Shown in pieces: positions 34,828 to 43,545 of a stretch of DNA of 64,000 bases (positions within the stretch are counted from its first letter, which is position 1; each line of letters opens with the position of its first letter). Origin of the DNA: Vibrio mimicus CAIM 602 (GTDB lineage Bacteria; Pseudomonadota; Gammaproteobacteria; Enterobacterales; Vibrionaceae); the NCBI RefSeq assembly GCF_000338875.1, contig NZ_AOMO01000077.1, positions 1 through 64,000 on the forward strand. The letters are read 5' to 3'. The translations under genes were made by a program, and so were the position numbers. The notes under the pieces are model-generated. The model worked only from the letters and a program-made list of their open reading frames with translations, ran no database searches and had not been told where the DNA came from.

Positions 34828-35961
34828 TTAACCCAACAGGCTGAGTGCCGCGTTTGGCGCTTGTTTCGCCTGAGCCAAGATTGAACTTGACGCTTGAGAC
34901 AGGATTTGCGATTTGGTAAGAGCGGTTGTCTCTTTCGCGAAATCGGTGTCTTTGATACGGCTCTTAGAAGCATTAACGTTTTCGTTAATGTTATCCAAGT
35001 TGCTGATTGCATGGTTGAAACGGTTCTGGAATGCACCCAGTTCAGCACGGTGACTATCTACATATTTCAGTGCAGAGTCGATAACCGCTACAGATTGTTG
35101 TGCGCCACCTACTGAAGTCACGTCGATAGTATCAACGGTTTCAGCGGTACCCGCTTGCATGTTCAGTGCACCAGCCAGACCACCGGAGAAAGCGACATCG
35201 CCTGTTACTTTGTTGTTACCAGCAAAGATTTGCAGTTGACCTTTCTCGTTAACAGACGCTTTCACCATGTCTGTTTGGCCGTTGATGTAAGTCGCTACTT
35301 CTTCGATGTCATCGCCTTCTTTTGCGTTAACAGTGATGGTTTGATCGTTGCCATCAATATCTTTCAACGTGAAGGTGATATCGTTCGCGCCAGCTTCCAC
35401 TTTCCAGTTTTTGTCTTTACCTTCTGTCGCAACGTAGCTGGTACCACCCATCATGCGGTTATCACTACGCATATCTTTCAGGCTTAACATTACCGCTTCA
35501 CCGTTGTCTGCACCGATTTGGAACGACTTGGTTGAGAAGGTACCGTTCAGTAGTTTGTTACCACCGAATGACGTTGTTTCAGCAACACGGTTCAGCTCAT
35601 CGTTCAGTGCGGTGATCTCTTCTTGGATCGCTACACGCTCAGATTTGGAGTTCGAGCCGTTCGCAGATTGCAGTGACAAGTCACGCATACGTTGCAGAAT
35701 GTTGGTTGTTTCATTCATCGCACCTTCTGCGGTTTGAGCAATTGAAATACCATCATTCGCGTTGCGTACTGCCACATCCAGACCGCGGCTTTGTACATTC
35801 AAGCGGTTAGAAATTTGTAGGCCGGCAGCATCATCTTTAGCGCTGTTAATTTTAAAGCCTGAAGATAGACGCTCCATTGAAGTTTGTTGTGCGTTAGTTG
35901 CACCGTTCAAGTAACGTTGAGCTGTCATTGCTGCTACGTTGGTATTTACATTTACTGCCAT
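34828..35961 (-). CDS. flaD: Flagellin FlaD
   Basis: A 377-residue flagellin opening MAVNVNTNVAAMTAQRYLNG and ending KQAPNAALSLLG. It is closely related to FlaB, with conserved D0/D1 and a divergent central domain. The frame extends 24 codons upstream, but that part lies across the leader and is not flagellin-like. It has its own sigma-28 promoter and terminator. Confidence 0.96.
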   Translation of the reverse strand: MAVNVNTNVAAMTAQRYLNGATNAQQTSMERLSSGFKINSAKDDAAGLQISNRLNVQSRGLDVAVRNANDGISIAQTAEGAMNETTNILQRMRDLSLQSANGSNSKSERVAIQEEITALNDELNRVAETTSFGGNKLLNGTFSTKSFQIGADNGEAVMLSLKDMRSDNRMMGGTSYVATEGKDKNWKVEAGANDITFTLKDIDGNDQTITVNAKEGDDIEEVATYINGQTDMVKASVNEKGQLQIFAGNNKVTGDVAFSGGLAGALNMQAGTAETVDTIDVTSVGGAQQSVAVIDSALKYVDSHRAELGAFQNRFNHAISNLDNINENVNASKSRIKDTDFAKETTALTKSQILSQASSSILAQAKQAPNAALSLLG

Positions 35962-36044
35962 GGTGATTTCTCCAATTGATTTTCCGATGTATCCGGTTTC
36001 CGACGTCTCGGAAAACCAAAGTAGTTCTCTCAAAGTTACCTTTT

Positions 36045-36071
36045 ATAACGGCGCGGTTTTTAAATCCTTTA
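36045..36071 (-). promoter_or_regulatory. Sigma-28 promoter of flaD
   Basis: The minus strand reads TAAA, 15 bases, GCCGTTAT, the FliA-type element, 84 to 110 bases before the flaD start. Confidence 0.87.
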
Positions 36072-36203
36072 GGGAAAATTTTCGATTTTTTAATAAAAAA
36101 GTTTGTTTGGCGATAAATTAGGCATCAAACACATAAAATGAACAAAATTTGCACTTTGACGCTCAAGGTTTCAAAAACGCGGACGATAAAGTCAGCTTGA
36201 TCT

Positions 36204-37340
36204 TTAGTTACGCAACAAAAAGAGAACAAATTTTGGCTGTCGTTTAGCTTGTGCCAGCACTGAAGTGCTCACTTGCTGCAAGATTTGCTGCTTGATCATT
36301 TGAGTGGTTTCTTTCGCGTAATCCGCATCTTTAATTCGACTGTTGGATGCCGCTAAGTTTTCATGCACATTATCTAGGTTGCTGATCGCGTGGTGGAAAC
36401 GGTTTTGTAGTGCCCCAAGTTCCGAGCGATGTCCATCAACATATTTCAGCGCCGTATCAATCACCGAGACAGCGCGTTGCGCGCCACCTGCACTGCTGAT
36501 ATCTAAATTATCGACCGCTTCATACCCCAATAAATTGAGCTGTAATTCGTTCGCTAAGCTTCCACTGAATGACAAAGTTCCTGCAGTTTCTTTACCCGCA
36601 ATATAGAGCTGTAACTGCCCCTTTTCATTAACGGAGGCAGACACTTTATCGGTTTGGCCATTGATGTAAGTGGCCAACTCCTCAATATCATCGCCTTCTT
36701 TAGCTTGGAGCTGAATGTTTTCATTCTCTCCGAGTGCATTGACGTAGCTGATATTGAGTTGCTGTTTGCCTTTAGCGACTTGCCATTTCTTATCTGCCAT
36801 CGCAGCGGCTACATAGCTAAAACCGCCCATATCCAAACTATCCGAACGCATATTACGCAGTGAAAGCTGCACCGCTTCACCACTGCTGGCTCCGATTTGG
36901 AAACTGGCTTTTTCAAAATGACCATTGAGCAATTTTCGCCCAGCAAAAGAGGTGGTTTCGGCGATTCGATTCAATTCATCGTTTAAAGCCGCCATTTCCT
37001 CTTGTAATGCAGTTCTTTCGGCTGAACTATTTGAGCCATTCGCCGATTGCAAAGAGAGATCGCGCATGCGTTGCAACAGTTGTGTGGTTTCCTGCATCGC
37101 CCCTTCTGCGGTCTGCATAATCGAAATGCCATCGTTGGCATTGCGTACAGCAATGCTCAGGCCACGCATTTGCGTTTCCAAACGATTGGAGATCTGCAGC
37201 CCGGCTGCATCATCCTTAGCGCTGTTAATGCGGTTGCCAGAAGAAAGGCGCTCCAGAGATTGGCTTAGCATCTCGGAAGCAGAATTGAGATGTCGCTGTG
37301 CTACCAGCGCTGACACATTGGTGTTTACCGTCATGGCCAT
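36204..37340 (-). CDS. flaE: Flagellin FlaE (divergent C-terminus)
   Basis: A 378-residue flagellin: MAMTVNTNVSALVAQRHLNS at the start and the usual SSGNRINSAKDDAAGLQ segment. It is the most divergent of the three paralogues. Its last residues are AKRQPKFVLFLLRN, instead of the ALSLLG ending of FlaB and FlaD, so the terminal helix packs differently or interacts differently with FliS. No single-base change clearly restores the common ending. No terminator was recognized after it. Confidence 0.93.
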   Translation of the reverse strand: MAMTVNTNVSALVAQRHLNSASEMLSQSLERLSSGNRINSAKDDAAGLQISNRLETQMRGLSIAVRNANDGISIMQTAEGAMQETTQLLQRMRDLSLQSANGSNSSAERTALQEEMAALNDELNRIAETTSFAGRKLLNGHFEKASFQIGASSGEAVQLSLRNMRSDSLDMGGFSYVAAAMADKKWQVAKGKQQLNISYVNALGENENIQLQAKEGDDIEELATYINGQTDKVSASVNEKGQLQLYIAGKETAGTLSFSGSLANELQLNLLGYEAVDNLDISSAGGAQRAVSVIDTALKYVDGHRSELGALQNRFHHAISNLDNVHENLAASNSRIKDADYAKETTQMIKQQILQQVSTSVLAQAKRQPKFVLFLLRN

Positions 37341-37378
37341 GGCTGCTGCACTCCTTACACTATTGCTTACTTGTTCTT

Positions 37379-37405
37379 TTATCGGTGTGAAGTGCTTTTT
37401 CTTTA
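37379..37405 (-). promoter_or_regulatory. Sigma-28 promoter of flaE
   Basis: The minus strand reads TAAA, 15 bases, ACCGATAA, seven of eight positions matching the FliA -10. It lies 39-65 bases before the flaE start, directly after the dyp terminator. Confidence 0.87.
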
Positions 37406-37408
37406 ATC

Positions 37409-37434
37409 AAAAAACCGAGCACTGGGCTCGGCTT
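37409..37434 (-). terminator. Terminator after the DyP peroxidase gene
   Basis: On the minus strand GCCGAGC and GCTCGGT form a stem followed by six T. It separates the peroxidase gene from the flagellar cluster. Confidence 0.85.
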
Positions 37435-37463
37435 TAAGATGCAAAATATGCAACCGTGTTGCA

Positions 37464-38372
37464 TTACTGATTCTTTAGCGCCAGCTCTTGCAGCATCGCT
37501 TGGGATGGCGCAAAGAAATATGCACCAGTCACTGCTTTGGTAAAGCGCAGCAATTGGTCAGTTTTACCATCGGTTACGCCGTACATGCTTTCCAACATAG
37601 TTTTGAAATTATGCAGCGTATGGCAGTAAGCAATAAACAATAAGCCGTGATCCCCGCTCACACTGCCATAAGGCAGGCTGTGGCGAACAATCTTCAGCCC
37701 TTTGCCTTCTTCTTTAATATCTACGCGGCCAACATGCGAAGCCGCAGGGACGTTGTCTAACTCGACCGAATCAGGCTTGGTGCGGCCAATCACTTTCTCT
37801 TGCGCCGCCAAATTGAGTCGGTTCCACGCAGGTAGGTTATGCACGAAACGTTGCACCATCACATAACTGCCACCCGCAAATTCGCCATCGGCTACCAAAG
37901 CCACTTCCGCACGTTTCTCTGCTTTCGGGTTTTCAGTACCGTCGATAAAACCAGTCATGTCACGCGCATCTAAGTAACGGAAACCGTAGGTTTCATCCAC
38001 CACTTCAATATCTTCAGCGATATCACTGATCCCTTTACGCAGGGCATAAAACAGCAAATCATGACGCGTAGAGTGGCAATGGATCAGCACATCAACATCT
38101 GTACTTGGAGCATGAGCATCCCCTTCCCCTAATTCAGGGAAGTCGATTAACTCAGGAGGAAGAGCCATATCAAGCTGCTCCCAAAAACCTTTGCTGAAAG
38201 CCAATGACAGAGTCAGCTCTGCACCCGGTTGGTTTTGGTTAATTTCTTCAATTAATGCGGGTAAAGCCTTCAGCGCTTGCAAAACATTGGCGTGGTTCTG
38301 GCGAACTTTAATCAGTGTGTACAGGGCAAACGGGCCAGCTTCCGGCAAGATTGCGGTCTGTGACTTAAACAT
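37464..38372 (-). CDS. DyP-type heme peroxidase
   Basis: A 302-residue dye-decolorizing peroxidase close to E. coli YfeX. The GFIDGTENP motif carries the catalytic Asp144, and the distal Arg is at 230 (IVRHSLPYG). The probable proximal heme ligand is His213 (ASHVGRVD). The V. cholerae enzyme (VcDyP, VC2145) has been characterized with Asp144 as catalytic residue, agreeing with this numbering. No signal peptide is seen and no encapsulin gene is adjacent, so it is a free cytoplasmic enzyme. The physiological substrate is unclear. Confidence 0.93.
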   Translation of the reverse strand: MFKSQTAILPEAGPFALYTLIKVRQNHANVLQALKALPALIEEINQNQPGAELTLSLAFSKGFWEQLDMALPPELIDFPELGEGDAHAPSTDVDVLIHCHSTRHDLLFYALRKGISDIAEDIEVVDETYGFRYLDARDMTGFIDGTENPKAEKRAEVALVADGEFAGGSYVMVQRFVHNLPAWNRLNLAAQEKVIGRTKPDSVELDNVPAASHVGRVDIKEEGKGLKIVRHSLPYGSVSGDHGLLFIAYCHTLHNFKTMLESMYGVTDGKTDQLLRFTKAVTGAYFFAPSQAMLQELALKNQ

Positions 38373-38437
38373 AATGAGTCCTCACTTTTAGGTTTTGCTC
38401 AGTGTAATAAAAAGTAAAATCTCGACGTTGATGGCGA

Positions 38438-38902
38438 TCATGCCTTATCCAACACCGGTGTTTGTAAACTGTCTTGCACATGGCGGCTCTGCACAAGATA
38501 AATGCCAAACCACAGCAGCAAGACTAACGTCAAAGCATTAGCCCAGTGAAATGCGCCATGTTGCAAGTAAACATGAAAAGCGGTTTGAACAAACTGACCG
38601 ATTACGATCAGCGAGGTTATTGCGCGCCCTTGAGCCACGATTCGGTTAACCCACATTCGCTGGTGATTACGTAAAGTAATTAACCACATCAGGCCAAGAA
38701 TAGGCACACTCATCGCAAGTCCCACATACAATAATGAATGGTCTGGATAGATTAAAGAGAGTAAGCGTGATCCATGTTCACGACTGACTCCTGCCATCAC
38801 AAACATCACCCAAGCGCGGATCAAAAACAGCCATCCTAGCCATAGCCATATCGGCGCTTTTAAAAATCCTTGACTATCATACTGTTCTATCGAATAACGC
38901 AC
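38438..38902 (-). CDS. DUF2919 (YfeZ-like) inner-membrane protein
   Basis: A 154-residue protein with four predicted membrane segments. The opening MRYSIEQYDSQGFLKAPIWL and LFLIRAWVMFVMAGVSRE match DUF2919. In E. coli yfeZ is next to yfeX, a DyP peroxidase, and the same pairing appears here, 65 bases apart. The function is unknown; a link to the peroxidase is only suggested by synteny. Confidence 0.85.
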   Translation of the reverse strand: MRYSIEQYDSQGFLKAPIWLWLGWLFLIRAWVMFVMAGVSREHGSRLLSLIYPDHSLLYVGLAMSVPILGLMWLITLRNHQRMWVNRIVAQGRAITSLIVIGQFVQTAFHVYLQHGAFHWANALTLVLLLWFGIYLVQSRHVQDSLQTPVLDKA

Positions 38903-39044
38903 GGAATTCTACCGACAAAGCACGGGCTTTCCACTCTAGCGGAAATCATCCAAATGACCACTGCTAATTCTTGCCAAACGCCATTTTTTACCTACGGCTC
39001 ACATGCTAGTCTTAGCCCACCAGCGTTATTAACTCGAGCAGATA

Positions 39045-39401
39045 ATGAAAAATAGTACGCCTATTCCTTCCGAGCAAACTCAACAAGAAGCCCTTAAAAT
39101 CACCAGAGCCACTCAGCGCCCAGGACAAACCAAAGAGCAGACCAAACTTATTGCACAAGGTATCGAAAAGGGTATTGCACTCTACAAGAAGCAGCAAAAA
39201 GAGAAGCACAGACAGGCGGATAAGCTGCGTAAGAAAGCATTAAAAGCCAAGCTATCATCCACAGATGAAATTCATGATAGTGAAGAATACACACCAGAAC
39301 TGATGGATGTCCCACAAACCAACCAAGCTAAAATCGCATGGGCATTATTGGTGATCAGTTGGGTGGGTTTTATCGCTTACTGGCTATGGCAGAACAGTTA
39401 A
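39045..39401 (+). CDS. DUF2956 family protein
   Basis: A 118-residue protein. A long, Lys/Gln-rich hydrophilic part (about 1-90) contains KITRATQRPGQTKEQTKLIAQG-type sequence, and one C-terminal membrane helix (about 95-114, IAWALLVISWVGFIAYWLW) follows. DUF2956 is typical of Vibrio and relatives; no function is known. The C-terminal anchor with a cytoplasmic charged domain is what can be seen. Confidence 0.8.
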   Translation: MKNSTPIPSEQTQQEALKITRATQRPGQTKEQTKLIAQGIEKGIALYKKQQKEKHRQADKLRKKALKAKLSSTDEIHDSEEYTPELMDVPQTNQAKIAWALLVISWVGFIAYWLWQNS

Positions 39402-39445
39402 TAAGAGAAAGCCAATCACATTGATTGATGGGTTTGTGATGATAA

Positions 39446-39471
39446 GAAAAAAGCCAGCAACGCTGGCTTTA
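39446..39471 (-). terminator. Terminator of the HTH gene, convergent with DUF2956
   Basis: On the minus strand AAAGCCAGC, loop GTT, GCTGGCTTT then T. The hairpin overlaps the stop codon of the minus-strand HTH gene, and it can also serve the plus-strand gene. Confidence 0.82.
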
Positions 39472-39756
39472 AGCACAAAATCCTAGGCTTGCCGCAATGT
39501 CTTTCTTGCGTTCAGTGACCCATTGACTGTCAAACGGCCCCCAATCAGAGAGTTGGTAATAGCCATCGTTATGTCTGCGACCATCTTGCACGAAACTCAA
39601 CTCAATCCCGATACCCGGCATTGCTTTGATGACATCTTGAATGGTTCGACGAGGCCAGCCCGTCTTTTCAATCAGTTTAGGGACATTTGGTCGCTCAAGG
39701 CTTTCCACTAACAGAGCTAAATACAAGCGCCTTGCAAATACAGGACTCAATTCCAT
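39469..39756 (-). CDS. Winged helix-turn-helix protein (HTH_43 type)
   Basis: A 95-residue protein resembling the HTH_43 winged-helix family: a helix-rich start (FARRLYLALLVESL), the likely recognition segment GWPRRTIQDVIKAMPGIG, and a wing with GRRHNDGYYQL. It is presumably a DNA-binding regulator, with no effector domain. Upstream is a good GGAGGTAT ribosome site. The target is unknown. Confidence 0.75.
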   Translation of the reverse strand: MELSPVFARRLYLALLVESLERPNVPKLIEKTGWPRRTIQDVIKAMPGIGIELSFVQDGRRHNDGYYQLSDWGPFDSQWVTERKKDIAASLGFCA

Positions 39757-40007
39757 TGATACCTCCTAAAGTGTGCTGTGCTCATTATTTCCGTTTTACC
39801 GTGCCATGTGTTGCGTTTGATCAATAACTTGCCAATCGATTTCTCTTGAAGGGTTATTTTTTCTTTGCGTGAAATATCTACATCACACTTTTGTCTCGGC
39901 TTGACCTTCCTGTTAGGATTGAACGCACAATAATCAAGGTTGCGCCGAGCTAAGCTTTGCCAAGCAACCCATTCAGCATTTGAATTAGGACGAAAGTAAG
40001 GATAAGC

Positions 40008-40355
40008 ATGACTATCACTCTGTATGGCATTCCCAACTGTGACACGATAAAGAAAGCGCGTAAGTGGTTGGAGCAAGAGGGTATTTCATACCAGTTTCAC
40101 GACTACCGCAAAGATGGCATCACACCAGAGCTCGTCACTGGATTTTGTGATCAATTAGGCTGGGAACAAGTGCTCAACAAACGCGGAACGACTTTCCGCC
40201 AGCTCAGTGATGAGCAAAAAGCAGCTTTGAATGCCGACAATGCCGTGGCATTGTTAGTTGCACAGCCGGCGATGATCAAACGCCCGATTTTACAACGTCA
40301 AGATGAGCTTCACCTTGGCTTTAGCGATGCGCAGTACCGCGCTCTTTTTTCTTAA
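40008..40355 (+). CDS. yffB: ArsC/Spx-family protein YffB
   Basis: A 115-residue thioredoxin-fold protein: LYGIPNCDTIKKARKWLEQ carries a single Cys in the CDTI motif, and KRPILQRQ supplies the conserved Arg. It is a YffB/Spx-type relative of arsenate reductase; E. coli YffB also neighbours dapE. Arsenate reduction is not established for YffB. It is the first gene of a yffB-dapE-M15-DUF2897 operon with short gaps. Confidence 0.88.
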   Translation: MTITLYGIPNCDTIKKARKWLEQEGISYQFHDYRKDGITPELVTGFCDQLGWEQVLNKRGTTFRQLSDEQKAALNADNAVALLVAQPAMIKRPILQRQDELHLGFSDAQYRALFS

Positions 40356-40386
40356 GCTCTTTTCTCTTAATACAAGGATTTCAAGG

Positions 40387-41520
40387 ATGACAGATAGCCC
40401 AGTACTGGCTCTGGCAAAAGATCTCATTAGCCGCCAATCCGTCACACCTGCAGATGCAGGATGTCAGGATCTGATGATTGCGCGTTTAAAAGCGCTTGGG
40501 TTTGAAATTGAAAGCATGGTGTTTGAAGACACCACCAACTTTTGGGCTCGCCGCGGCACACAATCTCCTCTATTTGTCTTTGCTGGCCATACCGATGTCG
40601 TGCCCGCAGGCCCTCTTGCTCAGTGGCATACCCCGCCGTTTGAACCAACAGTCATTGATGACTTCTTACATGGACGCGGTGCAGCGGACATGAAAGGCTC
40701 ATTGGCTTGTATGATTGTGGCGGTTGAGCGTTTTATCGCTGAAAACCCGAATCATCAAGGTTCGATTGGCTTTTTGATCACATCGGATGAAGAAGGTCCT
40801 TTCATCAACGGCACAGTGCGTGTAGTGGAAACTCTGATGGCACGTAATGAGATGATCGATATGTGCATCGTGGGTGAGCCATCCAGTACCTTAGCTGTAG
40901 GTGATGTAGTGAAAAATGGCCGTCGTGGCTCCATCACGGGTGATTTAAAGGTGAAAGGAACTCAAGGCCATGTGGCTTATCCGCATCTAGCCAACAACCC
41001 AGTGCACAAAGCTCTACCGGCCTTAGCTGAGCTGGCGGCCACTCAGTGGGATGAAGGCAACCCTTATTTCCCACCAACCAGTTTTCAAATCCCGAACTTA
41101 CAAGCCGGTACTGGCGCTTCTAACGTGATCCCGGGTGAATTTGATGTGCAGTTTAACTTCCGTTTTAGCACAGAACTGACTGATGAAGAGATCAAACGCC
41201 GCGTACATTCAGTGCTGGATGCTCACGGATTGGATTACGACCTGAAATGGACACTCAGCGGTCAACCATTCCTGACCGACGCTGGTGAACTGCTCGCCGC
41301 TGTCGTTGCTGCGGTTGAAGAGGTGAATCATCAAGCCCCTGCACTACTGACTACGGGTGGAACGTCCGATGGCCGCTTTATCGCACAAATGGGCGCTCAA
41401 GTGGTGGAACTCGGCCCGGTCAATGCGACGATCCATAAGGTCAATGAGTGCGTGCGGATCACTGATTTGGAAAAATTAACCGATATGTACCAAAAAACCT
41501 TAAACCATCTTCTAGGCTAA
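40387..41520 (+). CDS. dapE: Succinyl-diaminopimelate desuccinylase DapE
   Basis: Hydrolyses N-succinyl-LL-diaminopimelate in lysine and peptidoglycan synthesis. The protein has 377 residues of the M20 zinc peptidase fold: His68 and Asp70 in FAGHTDVVPAG, the bridging Asp101 in RGAADMKG, and the Glu135-Glu136 pair in TSDEEGP. ATG 40387 (MTDSPVLALAKDL) follows AAGG and gives the standard length; the longer frame overlaps yffB. Confidence 0.96.
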   Translation: MTDSPVLALAKDLISRQSVTPADAGCQDLMIARLKALGFEIESMVFEDTTNFWARRGTQSPLFVFAGHTDVVPAGPLAQWHTPPFEPTVIDDFLHGRGAADMKGSLACMIVAVERFIAENPNHQGSIGFLITSDEEGPFINGTVRVVETLMARNEMIDMCIVGEPSSTLAVGDVVKNGRRGSITGDLKVKGTQGHVAYPHLANNPVHKALPALAELAATQWDEGNPYFPPTSFQIPNLQAGTGASNVIPGEFDVQFNFRFSTELTDEEIKRRVHSVLDAHGLDYDLKWTLSGQPFLTDAGELLAAVVAAVEEVNHQAPALLTTGGTSDGRFIAQMGAQVVELGPVNATIHKVNECVRITDLEKLTDMYQKTLNHLLG

Positions 41521-41522
41521 CT

Positions 41523-42197
41523 ATGACGGCAGAGCAGCTGACAGGGCAGACCGACACACATTTGGTGTCGGTTCTCATAGGACAAAAAGCGTTTCAAGTT
41601 CATCCGCAAGTGAGTGCTGATCTCTTAGCCCTCAAACAAGCGGCGCATAATGCTGGGTTTAATCTGTGTATTGCGAGCGGTTTTCGCTCTTTTGAACGTC
41701 AACTTGCAATCTGGAATCTGAAAATGTCAGGCCAGAAACCGATACTGGATGAACAAAGCCAACCATTGGATGCAGCAACGCTGAGTGAAGCAGAAAAAGT
41801 GCTAGCGATTTTGCGTTGGTCAGCATTACCGGGCGCGAGCCGTCACCATTGGGGAACCGATTTTGACGTCTACGATCGAGATGCTCTGCCTGAAAATACC
41901 GATTTGCTGCTTGAACCTTGGGAATACCTGAGTGGCCATCAAAGCAAGTTCTATCAATGGTTAAACGCTCATCTTGCTGAGTTTGGCTTCTTCCTGCCCT
42001 ACCAGCACGGGCAAGGGATTGGTTTTGAACCTTGGCACATCAGCCATAGACAAACTGCTCAGCAATGCTTAAGTGCACTCACTGAGCCATTACTGAACCA
42101 GCAACTCTCAGCAGCAGCCATTGAAGGTAAAACGGCAATCCAAACGATGTTGCCGGAAATTTATCAGCGCTTCATCACTAACATTTGTGAGGTATAA
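41523..42197 (+). CDS. M15 family D-alanyl-D-alanine carboxypeptidase-like protein
   Basis: A 224-residue protein of the VanY/LAS zinc peptidase family. The ligands are in SRHHWGTDFDVYD (His and Asp) and EPWHISHR (His), and GFRSFERQLAIW is the upstream substrate-binding segment. No signal peptide is visible, which is unusual for a cell-wall peptidase and could mean a cytoplasmic role in muropeptide recycling. It begins 2 bases after the dapE stop. Confidence 0.87.
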   Translation: MTAEQLTGQTDTHLVSVLIGQKAFQVHPQVSADLLALKQAAHNAGFNLCIASGFRSFERQLAIWNLKMSGQKPILDEQSQPLDAATLSEAEKVLAILRWSALPGASRHHWGTDFDVYDRDALPENTDLLLEPWEYLSGHQSKFYQWLNAHLAEFGFFLPYQHGQGIGFEPWHISHRQTAQQCLSALTEPLLNQQLSAAAIEGKTAIQTMLPEIYQRFITNICEV

Positions 42198-42198
42198 C

Positions 42199-42411
42199 AT
42201 GGAGATACTATTTAACCCTTGGGTCATCTCTCTGATTGTCGTCGCTGTCATTGTCGGTAATATCGCGGCGCTGAAATACACGGCCAATATGAAATTTGGA
42301 CAGATGGATAAGAAGAGCGAACTGGATCGATTGAATGAACTCGACCAACAGCGCAATCCTCCGTCTAGAGATACTTCCAAACAGCCGACCGAACCCGAAG
42401 ACAAGCCATAG
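42199..42411 (+). CDS. DUF2897 family small membrane protein
   Basis: A 70-residue protein with one N-terminal membrane helix (about 8-27, WVISLIVVAVIVGNIAALKY) and a charged tail rich in Asp, Glu, Lys and Pro. It fits DUF2897, a small family of unknown function in Vibrionales and relatives. ATG 42199 lies right after the stop of the M15 gene with GAGGT upstream. Confidence 0.82.
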   Translation: MEILFNPWVISLIVVAVIVGNIAALKYTANMKFGQMDKKSELDRLNELDQQRNPPSRDTSKQPTEPEDKP

Positions 42412-42426
42412 TCACTGATGAAGTTC

Positions 42427-42462
42427 AAAAAAGAAGGGATGCAGTTGCATCCCTTCTTTTTT
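42427..42462. terminator. Bidirectional terminator between DUF2897 and bamC
   Basis: A long perfect inverted repeat (AAAAAAGAAGGGATGCA with TGCATCCCTTCTTTTTT) lies between converging genes, with A and T tails giving termination in both directions. Confidence 0.92.
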
Positions 42463-42515
42463 TACTGTGCTATTCGTTTTGAAATGAGGACATCATCAAA
42501 TCGCCCCCTTTCACA

Positions 42516-43535
42516 TTACTTCTTATCTACTACCGCGGAAAGTACAGGAACCATTTCTTTAAGCAGTGCTTCGTTAACAGGTTTTCCTGAAGAGTCAGTC
42601 ACGTTAATCGAAGTACGGTTACCTAAGTCACCAAACAAGAAGGTGTAAGTACCCGATTTAAGCTCAATCGGTTTAACGCCAATGCCTTGCCAGAATTCAT
42701 CATCTGGTGATGCGTACTTCGCTTTTACCGTACCTTGTGATTGGTTACGTTCTTCAATGGTAAAGCCCATTTTCGGCAGTAAATCTGGTAAACGCGGCCA
42801 AAGCACATCGTAAGATGTTCGAGCAATAATTACCGGGAAACCACTGCGGTCAGCACCCATAGTGATCGGAATTTGTTTCACAAGCTCTTGAGCACGACGA
42901 GCCGCTTCTTCACGCACATCCGCATCATAACGCGTCGTTACCAAATTCGTCATGAAGGCGTTATAGCGCTCTTTATTGGTGGTGGTTACCGTTTGAACTT
43001 GACCATTTTCACGCCAACCGACCAACGAGATTTTGAAACCGTAACGGTTGTTACTTTCCACCATCGACATTAAGTAGCGGCTACCAATGGTGACATCTTC
43101 ATCTTCTGAAACCCAATCTACCCAGTCCGTTTCAACGACAGAATCGCTTTGCTTGCGCAGCGGGATATTACGCTCGGCAATCATTTTTAATGCTGTATCC
43201 CACACCTTTTTCGCTTCATCTTGACGCAGCATCCATAAGGTCACTTCGCCATTTTGACGTTCTGCGCGGGCACCAGGGATCAATTCCAGCACTTGCTGCG
43301 GCGGGCGAATATCAACCACGCTGCCAACACCACCGTGGAATTCACCTTGCGGGATATCATAGTTAGGATAAAACTGCGGGGTTGCCCCTTGCGGCAATAC
43401 CCAAGGCTTTAATTCTGTGGTTTCGAGGTAGTCGAAATCGTTTTTGGCTTGGCGTCGCTGCGTTGGACTGCTGGAGCAAGCACTTAAAACCAAAACAGCC
43501 AGTGAACCGAGAACTAGCTGGCGAGAAAACTTCAT
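42516..43535 (-). CDS. bamC: Outer-membrane assembly lipoprotein BamC
   Basis: A 339-residue lipoprotein of the BAM complex, which inserts beta-barrel proteins. The signal peptide ends in LVLSAC with the lipidated Cys at residue 20. An unstructured N-terminal lasso (about 21-90) is followed by two helix-grip domains. In E. coli bamC is also immediately downstream of dapA. A hairpin with a T-run between the two genes suggests that part of the transcription stops before bamC. Confidence 0.95.
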   Translation of the reverse strand: MKFSRQLVLGSLAVLVLSACSSSPTQRRQAKNDFDYLETTELKPWVLPQGATPQFYPNYDIPQGEFHGGVGSVVDIRPPQQVLELIPGARAERQNGEVTLWMLRQDEAKKVWDTALKMIAERNIPLRKQSDSVVETDWVDWVSEDEDVTIGSRYLMSMVESNNRYGFKISLVGWRENGQVQTVTTTNKERYNAFMTNLVTTRYDADVREEAARRAQELVKQIPITMGADRSGFPVIIARTSYDVLWPRLPDLLPKMGFTIEERNQSQGTVKAKYASPDDEFWQGIGVKPIELKSGTYTFLFGDLGNRTSINVTDSSGKPVNEALLKEMVPVLSAVVDKK

Positions 43536-43545
43536 TGAAACTCCT

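Noticed and set aside
35962..36033. N-terminal extension of FlaD
   Set aside because: Located in the leader just downstream of the sigma-28 promoter; flagellins start at MAVNVNTN.
36120..36203. Terminator for flaE
   Set aside because: Searched the gap after flaE; no stem with a T-run was found, so none is reported.
12331..37340. Flagellar block as a transferred island
   Set aside because: Its size is notable, but gene content and order are typical Vibrio core, with no integrase, tRNA junction or direct repeats at the ends.
39747..40076. 109-residue minus-strand ORF
   Set aside because: Overlaps the start of yffB and the intergenic region, with no motif; a chance frame.
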